Source: an uncultured Peptostreptococcaceae bacterium (lineage in GTDB: Bacteria > Bacillota > Clostridia > Peptostreptococcales > Peptostreptococcaceae). Taken from it: 36,205 nt of DNA. Below, in pieces: positions 15,398 to 23,955 of the stretch. The translations under genes were made by a program, and so were the position numbers. Where the stretch lies: contig CAMTIM010000030.1 in the NCBI GenBank assembly GCA_947072565.1, positions 1 to 36,205 on the forward strand, in the 5' to 3' direction. Under the pieces are notes generated by a model, which was not told where the DNA came from, made no database searches, and saw only the letters and a list, made by a program, of their open reading frames with translations. Positions within the stretch are counted from its first letter, which is position 1. The number at the start of each line of letters is the position of its first letter.

Positions 15398-17023
15398 TTA
15401 TGCTATGTTTCCATTTGACAATTTGATAACTCTTTGTGCTATATTTACAGAATGATCAGATACTCTTTCTAAGTTACTTATTATATCCAAGAATATAACT
15501 CCGTTGTCTATAGTACATAAGTTTTCATTCAGTCGTCTCATATGATTTTCACGACATGATTTTTCCATCATATTTACTTGTTCTTCCATTTTAATAACTC
15601 TACATGCTAAATCAATATCATAGTTTTCCATACATTTAAGTGCATAAGTATAAGTAGAAACAACTCTCTCATACATTTGAGTTAATTCTTCAGTACCTTC
15701 TTTAGATAAACTTAATTGTTTTTCTAAAATTATTTCTCCTAATTCAGCTATATTTTCAGCATGGTCTCCTATTCTTTCAATATCATTTACAGTATTAAAT
15801 AATGCATCAACATTTTCTCTAGATTCGTTATTTAAAGATACCTTAGATAATTTTAATAGATAATTTAATATTAATTTTTGTAAATTATTTACTACCTTTT
15901 CTTCTTCTAATGATTTTTTAATCTTGTTTTCAGATTGTTCTAATAACCCTTCCATAGAATTGATAAGTGCATTTTTAGCTTTATTACCCATTCTTAAAGT
16001 TTCTTTAACTGTATTAGATAATGCTATTGATGGAGTCTCCATCATTCTTTCATCTATATATTTAACTGTTTTATTATCTTCTATTTCATCTTCTCTCTCT
16101 GGTACAAGCTTCATAGTAAGTTTAACTATTAACTTAGAAAAAGGTAACAATAATATTACATTAGTTATATTAAACAAAGTATGTGAATTTGCTATTTGTC
16201 TGCTAACATCTGTTGGATCTAGATGAGTTACTAACATAGTTATTGGTTTGGTTAATACCAACATGAATACCATAGTTCCAATAATATTAAATATTAAATG
16301 CATTGTTGCTGCTCTTCTTGCATTTTTACTAGCACCTATGCTAGATATTAATGAAGTTACGCAAGTACCTATATTTTCACCGTATAATATAGGTAATGCT
16401 GCTCCTAATCCTATTGCCCCAGTTGATGAAACTGCAAGCAACATTCCCATTGAAGCACTTGAACTTTGAACTATAGCTGTTATTCCAAATCCTAACAATA
16501 CCCCAAGTATTGGATTTTGGCCTAAACTGCTTAATGCTTCAACAAATATTGGAAATTCAGTTAAAGGTTTAACGGCATCTTTCATAAAATCCATACCTGT
16601 AAATAATATACCAAATCCTATTAATATTTCCGCTATATTCTTAGTTTTTGGTTTAGCTGAAAATAAGTAAAATATTATACCTATTCCTAAAGCTAGCGGA
16701 GCAAGACCTACTAAGTTTAGTGATACAATTTGTGCTGTTATAGTTGTACCTATATTAGCACCCATTATAACCCCTATTGCTTGAGGCAAAGTCATTATAC
16801 CTGCATTAACGAACCCTACTACCATTACAGTTGTTGCACTACTACTTTGTATTATTGCTGTAACCAAAGCACCTACTATAACTCCCATAAGCACATTGCT
16901 AGTTAAAAGTTCAATTATTCGCCTTAATTTAGAACCTGCTGATTTTTGTAGCCCATCTCCCATTAGGTTCATACCATATAAGAACAATCCTAGACCACCC
17001 ATTAAATTTATTGCTATTTCCAC
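15398..17023 (-). CDS. Na+/phosphate cotransporter with C-terminal PhoU domain
   Basis: Inner-membrane sodium-coupled phosphate transporter of the NptA/PNaS family. The 541 residues contain two inverted membrane repeats with the signature glutamine-serine motifs QSSSATT (59-65) and QSSSAS (186-191), then from about 335 a helical PhoU-like domain thought to gate or sense the transporter. Usual length for the bacterial fusion. Start is GTG at 17021-17023 with AAGGAGGA well placed. Four phased TTAACA-type repeats lie upstream (17109-17147), exactly the PhoP box arrangement, so phosphate-starvation induction by PhoPR is strongly suggested. Monocistronic. Confidence 0.94.
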   Translation of the reverse strand: MEIAINLMGGLGLFLYGMNLMGDGLQKSAGSKLRRIIELLTSNVLMGVIVGALVTAIIQSSSATTVMVVGFVNAGIMTLPQAIGVIMGANIGTTITAQIVSLNLVGLAPLALGIGIIFYLFSAKPKTKNIAEILIGFGILFTGMDFMKDAVKPLTEFPIFVEALSSLGQNPILGVLLGFGITAIVQSSSASMGMLLAVSSTGAIGLGAALPILYGENIGTCVTSLISSIGASKNARRAATMHLIFNIIGTMVFMLVLTKPITMLVTHLDPTDVSRQIANSHTLFNITNVILLLPFSKLIVKLTMKLVPEREDEIEDNKTVKYIDERMMETPSIALSNTVKETLRMGNKAKNALINSMEGLLEQSENKIKKSLEEEKVVNNLQKLILNYLLKLSKVSLNNESRENVDALFNTVNDIERIGDHAENIAELGEIILEKQLSLSKEGTEELTQMYERVVSTYTYALKCMENYDIDLACRVIKMEEQVNMMEKSCRENHMRRLNENLCTIDNGVIFLDIISNLERVSDHSVNIAQRVIKLSNGNIA

Positions 17024-17082
17024 GTTTTATTTCCTCCTTAAAGTATAAGCATGTTTATTTTATTATTTATTATTACAAAGTA

Positions 17083-17147
17083 ATTCTATCAAAGAAAATG
17101 TCATATCGTGTTAAGCTAACGTTAAAACAATGTTAATTAAATGTTAA
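17083..17147 (-). promoter_or_regulatory. PhoP box (four repeats) and -10 of the Na/Pi transporter gene
   Basis: On the minus strand TTAAC(A/G) occurs four times at exact 11-base steps (plus-strand hexamers starting at 17109, 17120, 17131 and 17142); three are TTAACA and one TTAACG. This matches the PhoP direct repeat TTAACA-N5-TTAACA of Bacillus. Twenty bases downstream of the last repeat is -10 TAGAAT (17083-17088) with no consensus -35, as in PhoP-activated promoters. Confidence 0.85.
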
Positions 17148-17207
17148 ATATTAAATTCATATTAATAAAACTTTAAAATTAAGTTAAATTTTAATCATTT
17201 TTTTGAT

Positions 17208-17230
17208 TAGTATTTATTCCTACTAGGAAC
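17208..17230. repeat. Shared dyad motif, copy 1
   Basis: TAGTATTTATT then the 13-base palindrome TTCCTA-C-TAGGAA (overlapping by TT), located upstream of the PhoP box. Nearly the same bases recur at 20855-20876 and, shortened, at 21586-21597. On the minus strand the common core reads TCCTAGTAGGAATAAA. Function unknown; a regulator operator is the simplest guess. Confidence 0.45.
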
Positions 17231-17248
17231 TTTATTTGTATTTATAAT

Positions 17249-17272
17249 AAAGCCCTATATACTTAGGGCTTT
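17249..17272 (-). terminator. Terminator of the 177-residue gene
   Basis: A 9-bp stem (17249-17257 with 17264-17272) around a 6-base loop starts four bases past the stop codon and is followed on the minus strand by TTATTAT. Confidence 0.75.
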
Positions 17273-17275
17273 TGT

Positions 17276-17809
17276 TTATTGTCTAAAATCCATGATATTA
17301 TTTTCTATGCTTAAACTTTGAAGTATACTTTGTAAAGGCAATGCTCTAGTTTCTATTGCCATACCAAACTGTTTAAAACTTTCTTCTGTCTCTTTAGTAT
17401 ATGTTTTCAATATACCTTGTTCTAGTTCATTTAAATGTATATATATATATTCTTTTAAGTCTTCTTCACTTTTTAAATTGTTTATTTCTTCACCTCTTAG
17501 AACATGCTTGAAAATTTCAAATCCTTCTCCTTTTGAACTCCAGATAAACATCCTATATGTTATTAAAGACATTTCACAATATAACCCTGAACTTATAGAG
17601 TTCATATGATTTATGTCTTCATACAATTCTTGGTTAAAGTCAAAGAAGTTACTTCCAGCTATTTCATATGTTTTTTGTTTATCAAATTCTATATCTTGCT
17701 CCACTATATTTTTATCAAATTCTTCATATCCATTACTTGCAAACACTACTTCTGCTAGTTTACTAGTGTTTACGAATAATTCTTCTTTATTTAAAAATTG
17801 GTTATTCAT
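17276..17809 (-). CDS. Hypothetical protein, 177 residues
   Basis: I do not recognise this family. ATG start with AGGAGAATTAA upstream, and a terminator follows, so it is a real single-gene unit. The product is soluble, acidic and predicted mostly helical, with no signal peptide or membrane span; it is rich in Glu and aromatic residues (for example FFDFNQELYEDIN at about 55-67 and YRMFIWSSKGEGFEIF at 86-101). Residues 115-150 are Leu/Glu-rich and could form a short coiled coil. It lies 110 bases after the gene at 17920; the gap has a poly-T rich leader and no clear promoter, so cotranscription with that gene is possible. Confidence 0.7.
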   Translation of the reverse strand: MNNQFLNKEELFVNTSKLAEVVFASNGYEEFDKNIVEQDIEFDKQKTYEIAGSNFFDFNQELYEDINHMNSISSGLYCEMSLITYRMFIWSSKGEGFEIFKHVLRGEEINNLKSEEDLKEYIYIHLNELEQGILKTYTKETEESFKQFGMAIETRALPLQSILQSLSIENNIMDFRQ

Positions 17810-17919
17810 TTAATTCTCCTTTTTTTATCTTTAATATTAATTGTCTTTAATATTATAACTATATGTATAATTTAAAACAATAAATATTTTATTTAGCTAC
17901 AATTCAAATATTTATTATA

Positions 17920-18384
17920 TTAAATGATTTTATTTATTTCTTCAACTAAGTATTTTCTATTGTTAGTAAAATAATGTATAAGTTTACAATAAAAAACCTC
18001 TGACAGTTGTAAAGTATTTTTTATTTCCAAAAGATTCTTATTAAATATTTCTTTTGTTACATAACCTACTATATAGCTTATAAGTATTTCTATAAGTGAA
18101 CTCGTTAAAATAACTCCATCATCTTTATCTTTAAGTTTTATTTGCACATATGGTATTAAACTTATATAAGCTGCTATCTCACCAATACTTTTTTCATCAT
18201 ATGTATTTATATTATTTTTTGCATTGACTTTCAAATTTGCTTCCATAGGTATATGTTGTAGTAAATCACATATTACATTTATTACATATTTATTTAAATT
18301 CACATCACTATCTTTACACATTCTATCTATTATAGATTTATCAAACTCATTTATACTATATTGTTTTAACTGCATTAATTTCAT
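17920..18384 (-). CDS. Hypothetical protein, 154 residues
   Basis: I do not recognise this family. ATG start with AGGAGAG. The first 45 residues (a helix-turn-helix-like pattern around DKSIIDRMCKDSDVNLNKYVINVICDL split by loops) recall short DNA-binding or ribbon-helix-helix regions, but not convincingly. Residues about 90-115 are hydrophobic (SSLIEILISYIVGYV) and could be a buried helix rather than a membrane span. It starts 15 bases after the DUF45 metallopeptidase-like gene, so the two are almost surely one transcript. Confidence 0.7.
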   Translation of the reverse strand: MKLMQLKQYSINEFDKSIIDRMCKDSDVNLNKYVINVICDLLQHIPMEANLKVNAKNNINTYDEKSIGEIAAYISLIPYVQIKLKDKDDGVILTSSLIEILISYIVGYVTKEIFNKNLLEIKNTLQLSEVFYCKLIHYFTNNRKYLVEEINKII

Positions 18385-18399
18385 ATTACTCTCTCCTAT

Positions 18400-19113
18400 T
18401 TATAAATCTAATTTAATTCCATTCTCTTTAAGCCACTTATGCCTTAATTCATAATCAGGCAATATTGAATACACACTTTTCCAATAATCTTTAGAATGAT
18501 TTTTATGTTTCATATGACACATTTCATGAACTACAATATAATCAAGTATATCACTAGGGGCCATTATACACCTCCAGTTAAATAAAATATCATTTTTAAA
18601 AGTGCAGCTAGCCCATCGTCTTTTTTGTTCTTTTACCTTGATACTACCAACTTCACATTCAAAATATGGTTGATAATGATCTATTTTTTCTTTAATTTTT
18701 AATAAAGCTTTTTCTCTATACCAAAGTTCAAGCGCTTTTTTTATAATTACTTCATCACTAGTATAAGTATTAACGACAAGCTTTCCTTTGAATAACTTAA
18801 CATTGATGTTTGAAATATCATTATTATATACAACCTCCAAAGAGTAGTTTCTTCCTAAGTACATAAATTTTTCACCATTCACAATACTTCTCTTAACCTT
18901 TTTATTTTGTATTGAATTTATTTCATTCTGTTTTTTAATTATCCAACTAGCATTAGATTTGACTTTATCTAAAATAAACTCTTTTTCAACACCAAATGGA
19001 GATAATACATTTATTTCTCCATTTAACTTAACTTGTATACTCAATGTTTTTCTTTTTTTATATATTAAGTTAAAACTAATATCTTCATCTCTGTGTTTAA
19101 ATACTATTTTCAT
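18400..19113 (-). CDS. YgjP-like metallopeptidase-fold protein (DUF45)
   Basis: DUF45/YgjP family, a SprT-like and WLM-related zincin group. The 237 residues end in the conserved zinc region: HEMCH at 196-200, then HKNHSKDYW with H203 and H206, the third ligand candidate. Before it, KRRWASC (165-170) and FNWRCIMAP (178-186) are family hallmarks. The N-terminal half is beta-rich. Cytosolic; no signal. Some relatives are encoded with type I restriction systems, but none is here, and the substrate is unknown. ATG with AGAGGT. First gene of a two-gene unit with the 154-residue protein. Confidence 0.9.
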   Translation of the reverse strand: MKIVFKHRDEDISFNLIYKKRKTLSIQVKLNGEINVLSPFGVEKEFILDKVKSNASWIIKKQNEINSIQNKKVKRSIVNGEKFMYLGRNYSLEVVYNNDISNINVKLFKGKLVVNTYTSDEVIIKKALELWYREKALLKIKEKIDHYQPYFECEVGSIKVKEQKRRWASCTFKNDILFNWRCIMAPSDILDYIVVHEMCHMKHKNHSKDYWKSVYSILPDYELRHKWLKENGIKLDL

Positions 19114-19239
19114 AACGTACCTCTAATCTAGATTAGCATAATTTTTATTAATCTCTTATGTATATTCGTATTTTTCAGTTAACTTTTAACATTTCTATTT
19201 TAACATATTTAATTTTGTTTATCTGTAATTATAAACAAA

Positions 19240-19264
19240 AAGACTAGAATATTATCCTAGTCTT
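19240..19264 (-). terminator. Terminator of selO
   Basis: An 8-bp stem (19240-19247 with 19257-19264) with a 9-base loop lies 15 bases after the selO stop and is followed on the minus strand by TTTTTGTTT. Confidence 0.8.
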
Positions 19265-19279
19265 AACTTAATATTTGTT

Positions 19280-20752
19280 TTATGTCCCACAAAAAGTTCT
19301 ATAATTATTATCTGAAACCTTAGGAGGTTTAGAATACTCTTCTTGGTCTTTGGAGTGGTCATACGGTCTTGAAAGTACATCAAGAAATTTTTTCATTACA
19401 TTATAATCACCCTTATTTGCTGCTTCTATTACATCTTCTACCCTATGATTTCTTGGTATTATGGCAGGGTTCGATTCCTTCATTAATTTAGCCACTGTTT
19501 CTTTTGACTGGGGTTGCCTTTTAAGTCTTTCTTTCCATACTTTATACCAATTACTAAATTCTTTACTTTTAAATATATCCTTATCTTCATAATTATTAAA
19601 AGTTAATGAAATAAAGGTGTTAGTATAATCCTCATTATACTTTTCAATGATACTAAGTAAATCTTCAATAATAACTTTATCTTGTTCTTCTTGATTAAAT
19701 ATGCCAATCTTAAATCTCATATTCGATATCCAATTTAAATAATACAAATCATAAAAATTTGAAACAGCATCTTGAGCTATACTTATAGCTCTCTCTTTAT
19801 TTTTATCTAATAAAGGTATTAACGTTTCAGCAAATCTACACAAATTCCACTCTGCCATAATAGGTTGATTTTTATATGCATAACGACCTTGGATATCAAT
19901 AGAACTAAATACAGTATCTGGATTATAATTATCCATAAAAGCGCAAGGACCGTAATCAATGGTCTCACCACTAATAGTCATATTATCTGTATTCATAACA
20001 CCATGTATAAATCCAACAGCTTGCCATTTAGCAACAAGACTTGCTTGAACCTTTATTACTTCATTAAGTAAATTAAGATACTTGTCATTTTTATCTTTTA
20101 TATGCGGAAAATGTCTTTTTAAACAATAATTTGCAAGTTTTTCAAGTTCCTCATAAGTACCCATATGATATGCATATTCAAATGTACCAAACCTAATATG
20201 ACTAGATGCTACACGAGTTAGTATTGCACCTTCTTCTCTACTTTGTCTAAATACAAATTCACCGGTTTTAATTACTGCCAAGCTACGCGTAGTTGGAATA
20301 CCAAGACCATACATACCTTCACTTATTATATATTCACGAAGCATTGGACCAAGAGCAGCCTTACCATCACCACCACGAGAATAAGGTGTTTTACCAGATC
20401 CTTTAAGCTGAATATCAAATCTTTCACCTAAAGGTGTTATTTGTTCTCCTAGTAATACTGTTCTTCCATCTCCTAGTATTGCAAAGTTTCCAAACTGATG
20501 TCCAGCATATGCTTGAGCGATAAATATCCCTTCTTTTATCCTTTTATTACCTGCAAGTAATGATACACCTTCTTTGCTTTTTAAATTATTACTATTTAGT
20601 CCCAATGATTTTGCTAGAGAATTATTAAAAATTACTATCTTTGGTGAAGGTACTGTATTTAAGTTAACTTCACTAAAAAATAACTTAGGTAAATTGTTAT
20701 AGCTATTATCTAAATTTAACCCGCTTTCTAAAATTTCTTTTTTATTAACCAT
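19280..20752 (-). CDS. selO: Protein adenylyltransferase SelO (YdiU)
   Basis: SelO is a pseudokinase-fold enzyme that transfers AMP from ATP to Ser, Thr or Tyr of target proteins and is linked to redox stress. The 490 residues show the ATP-site lysine K117 in [12 protein letters not shown], the [10 protein letters not shown] block at 94-103, and the catalytic/metal N257 and D266 in [19 protein letters not shown], spaced nine apart as in characterised SelO. The protein ends in CGT: C488 is the position of selenocysteine in animal SelO. ATG with AAAGGAG. Candidate promoter at 20817-20845, and a shared dyad just upstream of its -35. Monocistronic with its own terminator; carbonic anhydrase precedes it. 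Confidence 0.95.
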   Translation of the reverse strand: MVNKKEILESGLNLDNSYNNLPKLFFSEVNLNTVPSPKIVIFNNSLAKSLGLNSNNLKSKEGVSLLAGNKRIKEGIFIAQAYAGHQFGNFAILGDGRTVLLGEQITPLGERFDIQLKGSGKTPYSRGGDGKAALGPMLREYIISEGMYGLGIPTTRSLAVIKTGEFVFRQSREEGAILTRVASSHIRFGTFEYAYHMGTYEELEKLANYCLKRHFPHIKDKNDKYLNLLNEVIKVQASLVAKWQAVGFIHGVMNTDNMTISGETIDYGPCAFMDNYNPDTVFSSIDIQGRYAYKNQPIMAEWNLCRFAETLIPLLDKNKERAISIAQDAVSNFYDLYYLNWISNMRFKIGIFNQEEQDKVIIEDLLSIIEKYNEDYTNTFISLTFNNYEDKDIFKSKEFSNWYKVWKERLKRQPQSKETVAKLMKESNPAIIPRNHRVEDVIEAANKGDYNVMKKFLDVLSRPYDHSKDQEEYSKPPKVSDNNYRTFCGT

Positions 20753-20816
20753 TTTTTCTCCTTTTTAGTCATTGCACATGTAAAGTTTTTTAATTTTATA
20801 TTGTTTATATTTAATT

Positions 20817-20845
20817 AGTATACCCTTACTAAAGTTTTGTAATAA
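20817..20845 (-). promoter_or_regulatory. Candidate selO promoter
   Basis: Minus strand -10 TATACT (20817-20822) and a weak -35 TTATTA (20840-20845) are separated by 17 bp, about 65 bases upstream of the ATG. The dyad motif at 20855-20876 is 9 bases upstream of the -35, a position suited to an activator. Confidence 0.4.
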
Positions 20846-20854
20846 TTTTATTTG

Positions 20855-20876
20855 TAGTACTTTATTCCTACTAGGA
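20855..20876. repeat. Shared dyad motif, copy 2
   Basis: TAGTAC-TTTATTCC-TACTAGGA: differs from copy 1 (17208-17230) by one inserted base over about 21 bases; core TCCTA-C-TAGGA is a palindrome. Confidence 0.45.
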
Positions 20877-20888
20877 TATTTTAACTGA

Positions 20889-20923
20889 ATATAAATAATA
20901 ATTTTTATAATTATTATTTATAT
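20889..20923 (-). terminator. AT-only hairpin overlapping the carbonic anhydrase stop codon
   Basis: A perfect 15-bp A/T stem (20889-20903 with 20909-20923), 5-base loop. It overlaps the last codons and stop of the carbonic anhydrase gene. Without GC pairs or a following U-run it is a weak terminator at best and may protect the mRNA end. Confidence 0.4.
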
Positions 20924-21486
20924 CCATCAACTACAACATCTATTTTTCCTGTTTCAGGACACATAACTAGACCATGAACTATAATTTCCTTAGGAACTAA
21001 TGGATGGTTTTTAACAAGACTTACACTATCTTGTATAGATTCTTCTACTGACTCAAATCCATGTAAAAATTTCAATATATTTATACCTGCGTTAGAAAGT
21101 GTAGTTATAGTCTCTGCTGGTATACCTCTGTGTAAAATCTTGTTCAATAAGTCTTCTGTATTCAAGTTGCACATTCCACAGCCATAGTGACCAACTATAA
21201 GCACTTCATCAACCTCAAATTCATAAATTGCTACAATAATACTTCTCATTATACTACCAAACGGATGCATTATAGTTGCTCCTGCATTTTTAATTATCTT
21301 AACATCTCCATTTTTAAGATTCATCGATTTTGGTAATAAATCTGTTAGTCTTGTATCCATACATGACAATATAACAATTTTTTTATCTGGATGTTTTGAA
21401 GTTTCATATTTTTCATATTTTTTACCTTCAACAAATGACTTGTTGTATTTTAATATTTTATCTAATTTCCTTATTTCATTTTTCAC
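20914..21486 (-). CDS. Beta-class carbonic anhydrase
   Basis: Zinc enzyme interconverting CO2 and bicarbonate in the cytosol. The 190 residues carry the beta-class ligands C42 in SCMDTR, H100 and C103 in GHYGCG, with the D44-R46 dyad that activates the zinc water. The short form resembles clostridial and mycobacterial (Rv1284-like) enzymes. Start is GTG at 21484-21486 with AAGGGGAG eight bases upstream. It supplies bicarbonate for carboxylations in anaerobes. A copy of the shared dyad lies about 100 bases upstream. selO follows 160 bases later with its own candidate promoter, so cotranscription is not required. Confidence 0.95.
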   Translation of the reverse strand: MKNEIRKLDKILKYNKSFVEGKKYEKYETSKHPDKKIVILSCMDTRLTDLLPKSMNLKNGDVKIIKNAGATIMHPFGSIMRSIIVAIYEFEVDEVLIVGHYGCGMCNLNTEDLLNKILHRGIPAETITTLSNAGINILKFLHGFESVEESIQDSVSLVKNHPLVPKEIIVHGLVMCPETGKIDVVVDGYK

Positions 21487-21585
21487 AATATTGTCTCCCC
21501 TTCAAAGTATTTATTTTTAATCTAATCAAATTTAGTATTTACAGTATTTATTAACATTATGATTTAATTTAATAATAATTTTTAT

Positions 21586-21597
21586 ATCTACTAGGAT
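21586..21597. repeat. Shared dyad motif, copy 3 (degenerate)
   Basis: ATCTACTAGGAT keeps the CTA-C-TAG core and right half of copies 1 and 2, preceded by a T-rich stretch. A possible -10 CATAAT for the carbonic anhydrase gene (21556-21561, minus strand) lies 25 bases downstream. Confidence 0.35.
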
Positions 21598-21634
21598 GTA
21601 TATATTTTAATCTATTTCTTTACTTATGTTATTA

Positions 21635-21681
21635 AAGCTATACTTTTTAACACCTGTTTACACGTGCTAAAAGTATAGCTT
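21635..21681 (-). terminator. Terminator of the exonuclease gene
   Basis: A perfect 13-bp stem (21635-21647 with 21669-21681) with a 21-base loop lies five bases past the stop at 21686; T's after the stem are few, so efficiency may be moderate. Confidence 0.65.
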
Positions 21682-21685
21682 CAAT

Positions 21686-23080
21686 CTATTTTTTTATTAA
21701 ACTCTTCATCCCTAAATTTTCAAATCTTTTATTCATTACGCTATAATTTATATCTAAAGCTAATTTAGCTAAATGTAAATCTTGAACTTCCTCAATATCA
21801 GTTTTTATAGTTGCTAGTTTTTTGCTTATAAAAGCATCTTCTTTGTATAACAACAGATTTTTTACAGGAGATCTTTTTATACCTAGTGTTTCTTTTAAAA
21901 ATACCAAAAGTTCTTTTTCACTTTTAGAATCAAGATTTTCTATATTATTATATATTTCTTCTATAGATCCATAATGTGCAATAAGTGGTCTACTAGATAC
22001 AGGTCCTACATTTTTAACACCTTTTATATTGTCTGATTTATCGCCTTCTATTGCTTTTGCATCTATTATTTGAATAGGTTCTATTCCTTTAAAGTGTTTT
22101 ACATGATTTGGTGTATATTCAAACACACCTCTTGGAACATTTAAATTAGTTCTATCTATTCCAATTTCACTATACATATCTTCTGCTTTACCTGTAACCA
22201 TCCATAGCCTAGTATACTCTGAAACTAATTGGATATAATCCTCATCCTTTGTATGAAGAAATATCGGTATATCTTTTTCAAATTTTTTAACCAAGCTTCC
22301 TGCAAAATCATCAGCTTCATAGTTGCAATGAGAAAATACTGGAATGTTTATTTCTTGTAATAACTCTGTCAATAACTTAAATTGACTTTTTAGTGGATGA
22401 GGTGTTTCACTTCTGTTCGCTTTATATTGAGGGTCTATTTCTCTTCTAAAGGTGTCTCTACTTCTATCCATTACTACAGCTAAATGTGTTATATCTTGAT
22501 TTTGTAATAAAGGAAGTAATGTTTTAAAAAACATATATATTCCATTAGTATACTCTCCATCTGGAGACGTCATAAGTTTTGTATATGCAAATTCTTTTTG
22601 CTCATCAGTTTTTGCAAATAATAAATCTCTAGCAGTTGCATAAAAACTAGTAGATAAAAGTGATGAACCGTCTACTATTAGAAACTTATCTTCTTTATCT
22701 CCAAAAATATCCTCATCAATGGATACAGCTTCTAATTGGTCTATTGAAAATACTTGTCCCTTATTAAATTTTAATTCATCATCTATACTTTTTCTTAAAC
22801 TGCTTTTCCCTCTTAAATCTGTATCAAGTCTAGACCCAACATAACTATTTAACCTTATATAGTCTCTTTTTTCTAAACCAGATAACTTTACAGTTTCTTC
22901 ATTTGCTAATGCAACTCTTAGTTCTTGTAAGTATTTTAAGTGATTTTCATCGATTTCTTTTTTAGCTATTTCTATATTAAATACTTCAGTTTCTACTATG
23001 TCTTCAGTAATTTGAATCTCATTTTCTGTTCCATTTTCTATGTTTATTTTTTTTTCTAAAAAGTCAAATAAATTTTCCAT
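21686..23080 (-). CDS. 5'-3' exonuclease (PolI N-domain/FEN-like) with extra N-terminal region
   Basis: Structure-specific 5' nuclease related to the N-terminal domain of DNA polymerase I. The nuclease core spans about 132-400: metal-binding D137 in FLIVDGSS, D205 in VVMDRS, the YKANR helical-arch motif (219-223), E255-x-D257-D258 in YEADDFAG, D279 and D281 in HTKDEDY, and the helix-3-turn-helix GDKSDNIKGVKNVGP (346-360). Residues 1-130 are an acidic, low-complexity then helical region absent from stand-alone ExoIX/PolI domains, with a KSSLRKSID element near 92-100. 464 residues in all. ATG with AAAAGGAG. Single gene with its own terminator. Likely RNA-primer or flap processing; the extension may bind a partner. 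Confidence 0.88.
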   Translation of the reverse strand: MENLFDFLEKKINIENGTENEIQITEDIVETEVFNIEIAKKEIDENHLKYLQELRVALANEETVKLSGLEKRDYIRLNSYVGSRLDTDLRGKSSLRKSIDDELKFNKGQVFSIDQLEAVSIDEDIFGDKEDKFLIVDGSSLLSTSFYATARDLLFAKTDEQKEFAYTKLMTSPDGEYTNGIYMFFKTLLPLLQNQDITHLAVVMDRSRDTFRREIDPQYKANRSETPHPLKSQFKLLTELLQEINIPVFSHCNYEADDFAGSLVKKFEKDIPIFLHTKDEDYIQLVSEYTRLWMVTGKAEDMYSEIGIDRTNLNVPRGVFEYTPNHVKHFKGIEPIQIIDAKAIEGDKSDNIKGVKNVGPVSSRPLIAHYGSIEEIYNNIENLDSKSEKELLVFLKETLGIKRSPVKNLLLYKEDAFISKKLATIKTDIEEVQDLHLAKLALDINYSVMNKRFENLGMKSLIKK

Positions 23081-23223
23081 GAATTGCTCCTTTTGTTGAT
23101 TATGTGTTAATAATTTTAAGCTTTTTTTATTTTTTGTAACAACTTCTATTTTATGTTATTTATCAATAATTGTACACACTAAAAATAACCTACTATGATG
23201 ATTTCATTTTATTTACTAAATAT

Positions 23224-23273
23224 AAAAACACCTTACAAAGTAGTTTTTAATTTACTCTTTATAAGGTGTTTTT
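23224..23273 (-). terminator. Terminator of the B12-regulated operon
   Basis: Imperfect 17-bp stem (23224-23240 with 23257-23273), one mismatch, 16-base loop; on the minus strand it ends in GGTGTTTTTATA. It lies 15 bases after the stop at 23288. Confidence 0.85.
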
Positions 23274-23287
23274 CTGTTTATGTATTT

Positions 23288-23938
23288 TTAAATAGATATA
23301 TCTAAATTCCCATAATCTCCATTTATTACTATACCTTTTTTCTTAAACTTGACTTCTTCTTTAAACAAAGGTCCATCTACAACAAATGTATGATATTCTC
23401 CATTTTCACCGCATACATCGCACCCTAAGTCTTTTATTTGTTTAACTATATCATGGTTTAAAACTTTACCTAAAAAATCACTAGGTAAATGTTTTAAATT
23501 AACAGTCTTTATAACTGTACTAAATCCACAATCTATAAACTCATAAACTAAATCTTCTCTATTTCCTTGCCATAGAGGAAGTATTGCATCTATTCCAACT
23601 TCCTTACATCTATCTTCACACCATTTTCTATGGTCTAGTATATCTATATCTCCAAATACGCAAGAAGTAGCACCCATCTCTTTAGCTTTTTTAAGAGTTT
23701 CTATGAATTTAGTTTCATACTCGCTAACTTCACATTCTACTAACATTAGTGGTATTTCTAAACTTTCACTAACTTTGCTTAATAATTCTTTAGTTATACT
23801 GTGTGTCCATGACATATTTGCATCTTTTCTTACAGTTACAAGTAGTCCAATAGGTGTATATCCATTTTTAATCATTTTATAAAGTGCTAAAGTACTATCT
23901 TTTCCACCGCTAAACGACATAACAAATTTTTCGCTCAT
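23288..23938 (-). CDS. Dph6-like PP-loop ATPase (diphthine-ammonia ligase family)
   Basis: ATP-pyrophosphatase of the Dph6/MJ0570 family (ATP_bind_4). In eukaryotes and archaea Dph6 amidates diphthine on EF2, a modification bacteria lack, so the bacterial role is different. I start at ATG 23936-23938 because TTAGGAGGAG lies seven bases upstream; the ATG at 23965 lacks one. The 216 residues open with the PP-loop SFSGGKDST (8-16), continue with FGDIDILDHRKW (about 95-106) and CDVCGENGEYHTFVVDGP near the end, both family hallmarks. It begins 17 bases after the ABC ATPase gene, inside the cobalamin-riboswitch operon. A corrinoid-related amidation or activation is inferred from context only. Confidence 0.88.
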   Translation of the reverse strand: MSEKFVMSFSGGKDSTLALYKMIKNGYTPIGLLVTVRKDANMSWTHSITKELLSKVSESLEIPLMLVECEVSEYETKFIETLKKAKEMGATSCVFGDIDILDHRKWCEDRCKEVGIDAILPLWQGNREDLVYEFIDCGFSTVIKTVNLKHLPSDFLGKVLNHDIVKQIKDLGCDVCGENGEYHTFVVDGPLFKEEVKFKKKGIVINGDYGNLDISI

Positions 23939-23955
23939 ATTTTCTCCTCCTAAAC

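Noticed and set aside
19179-19205. TTAAC-like repeats upstream of the DUF45 gene
   Set aside because: The spacing is irregular (7 and 14), so it is not a PhoP box.
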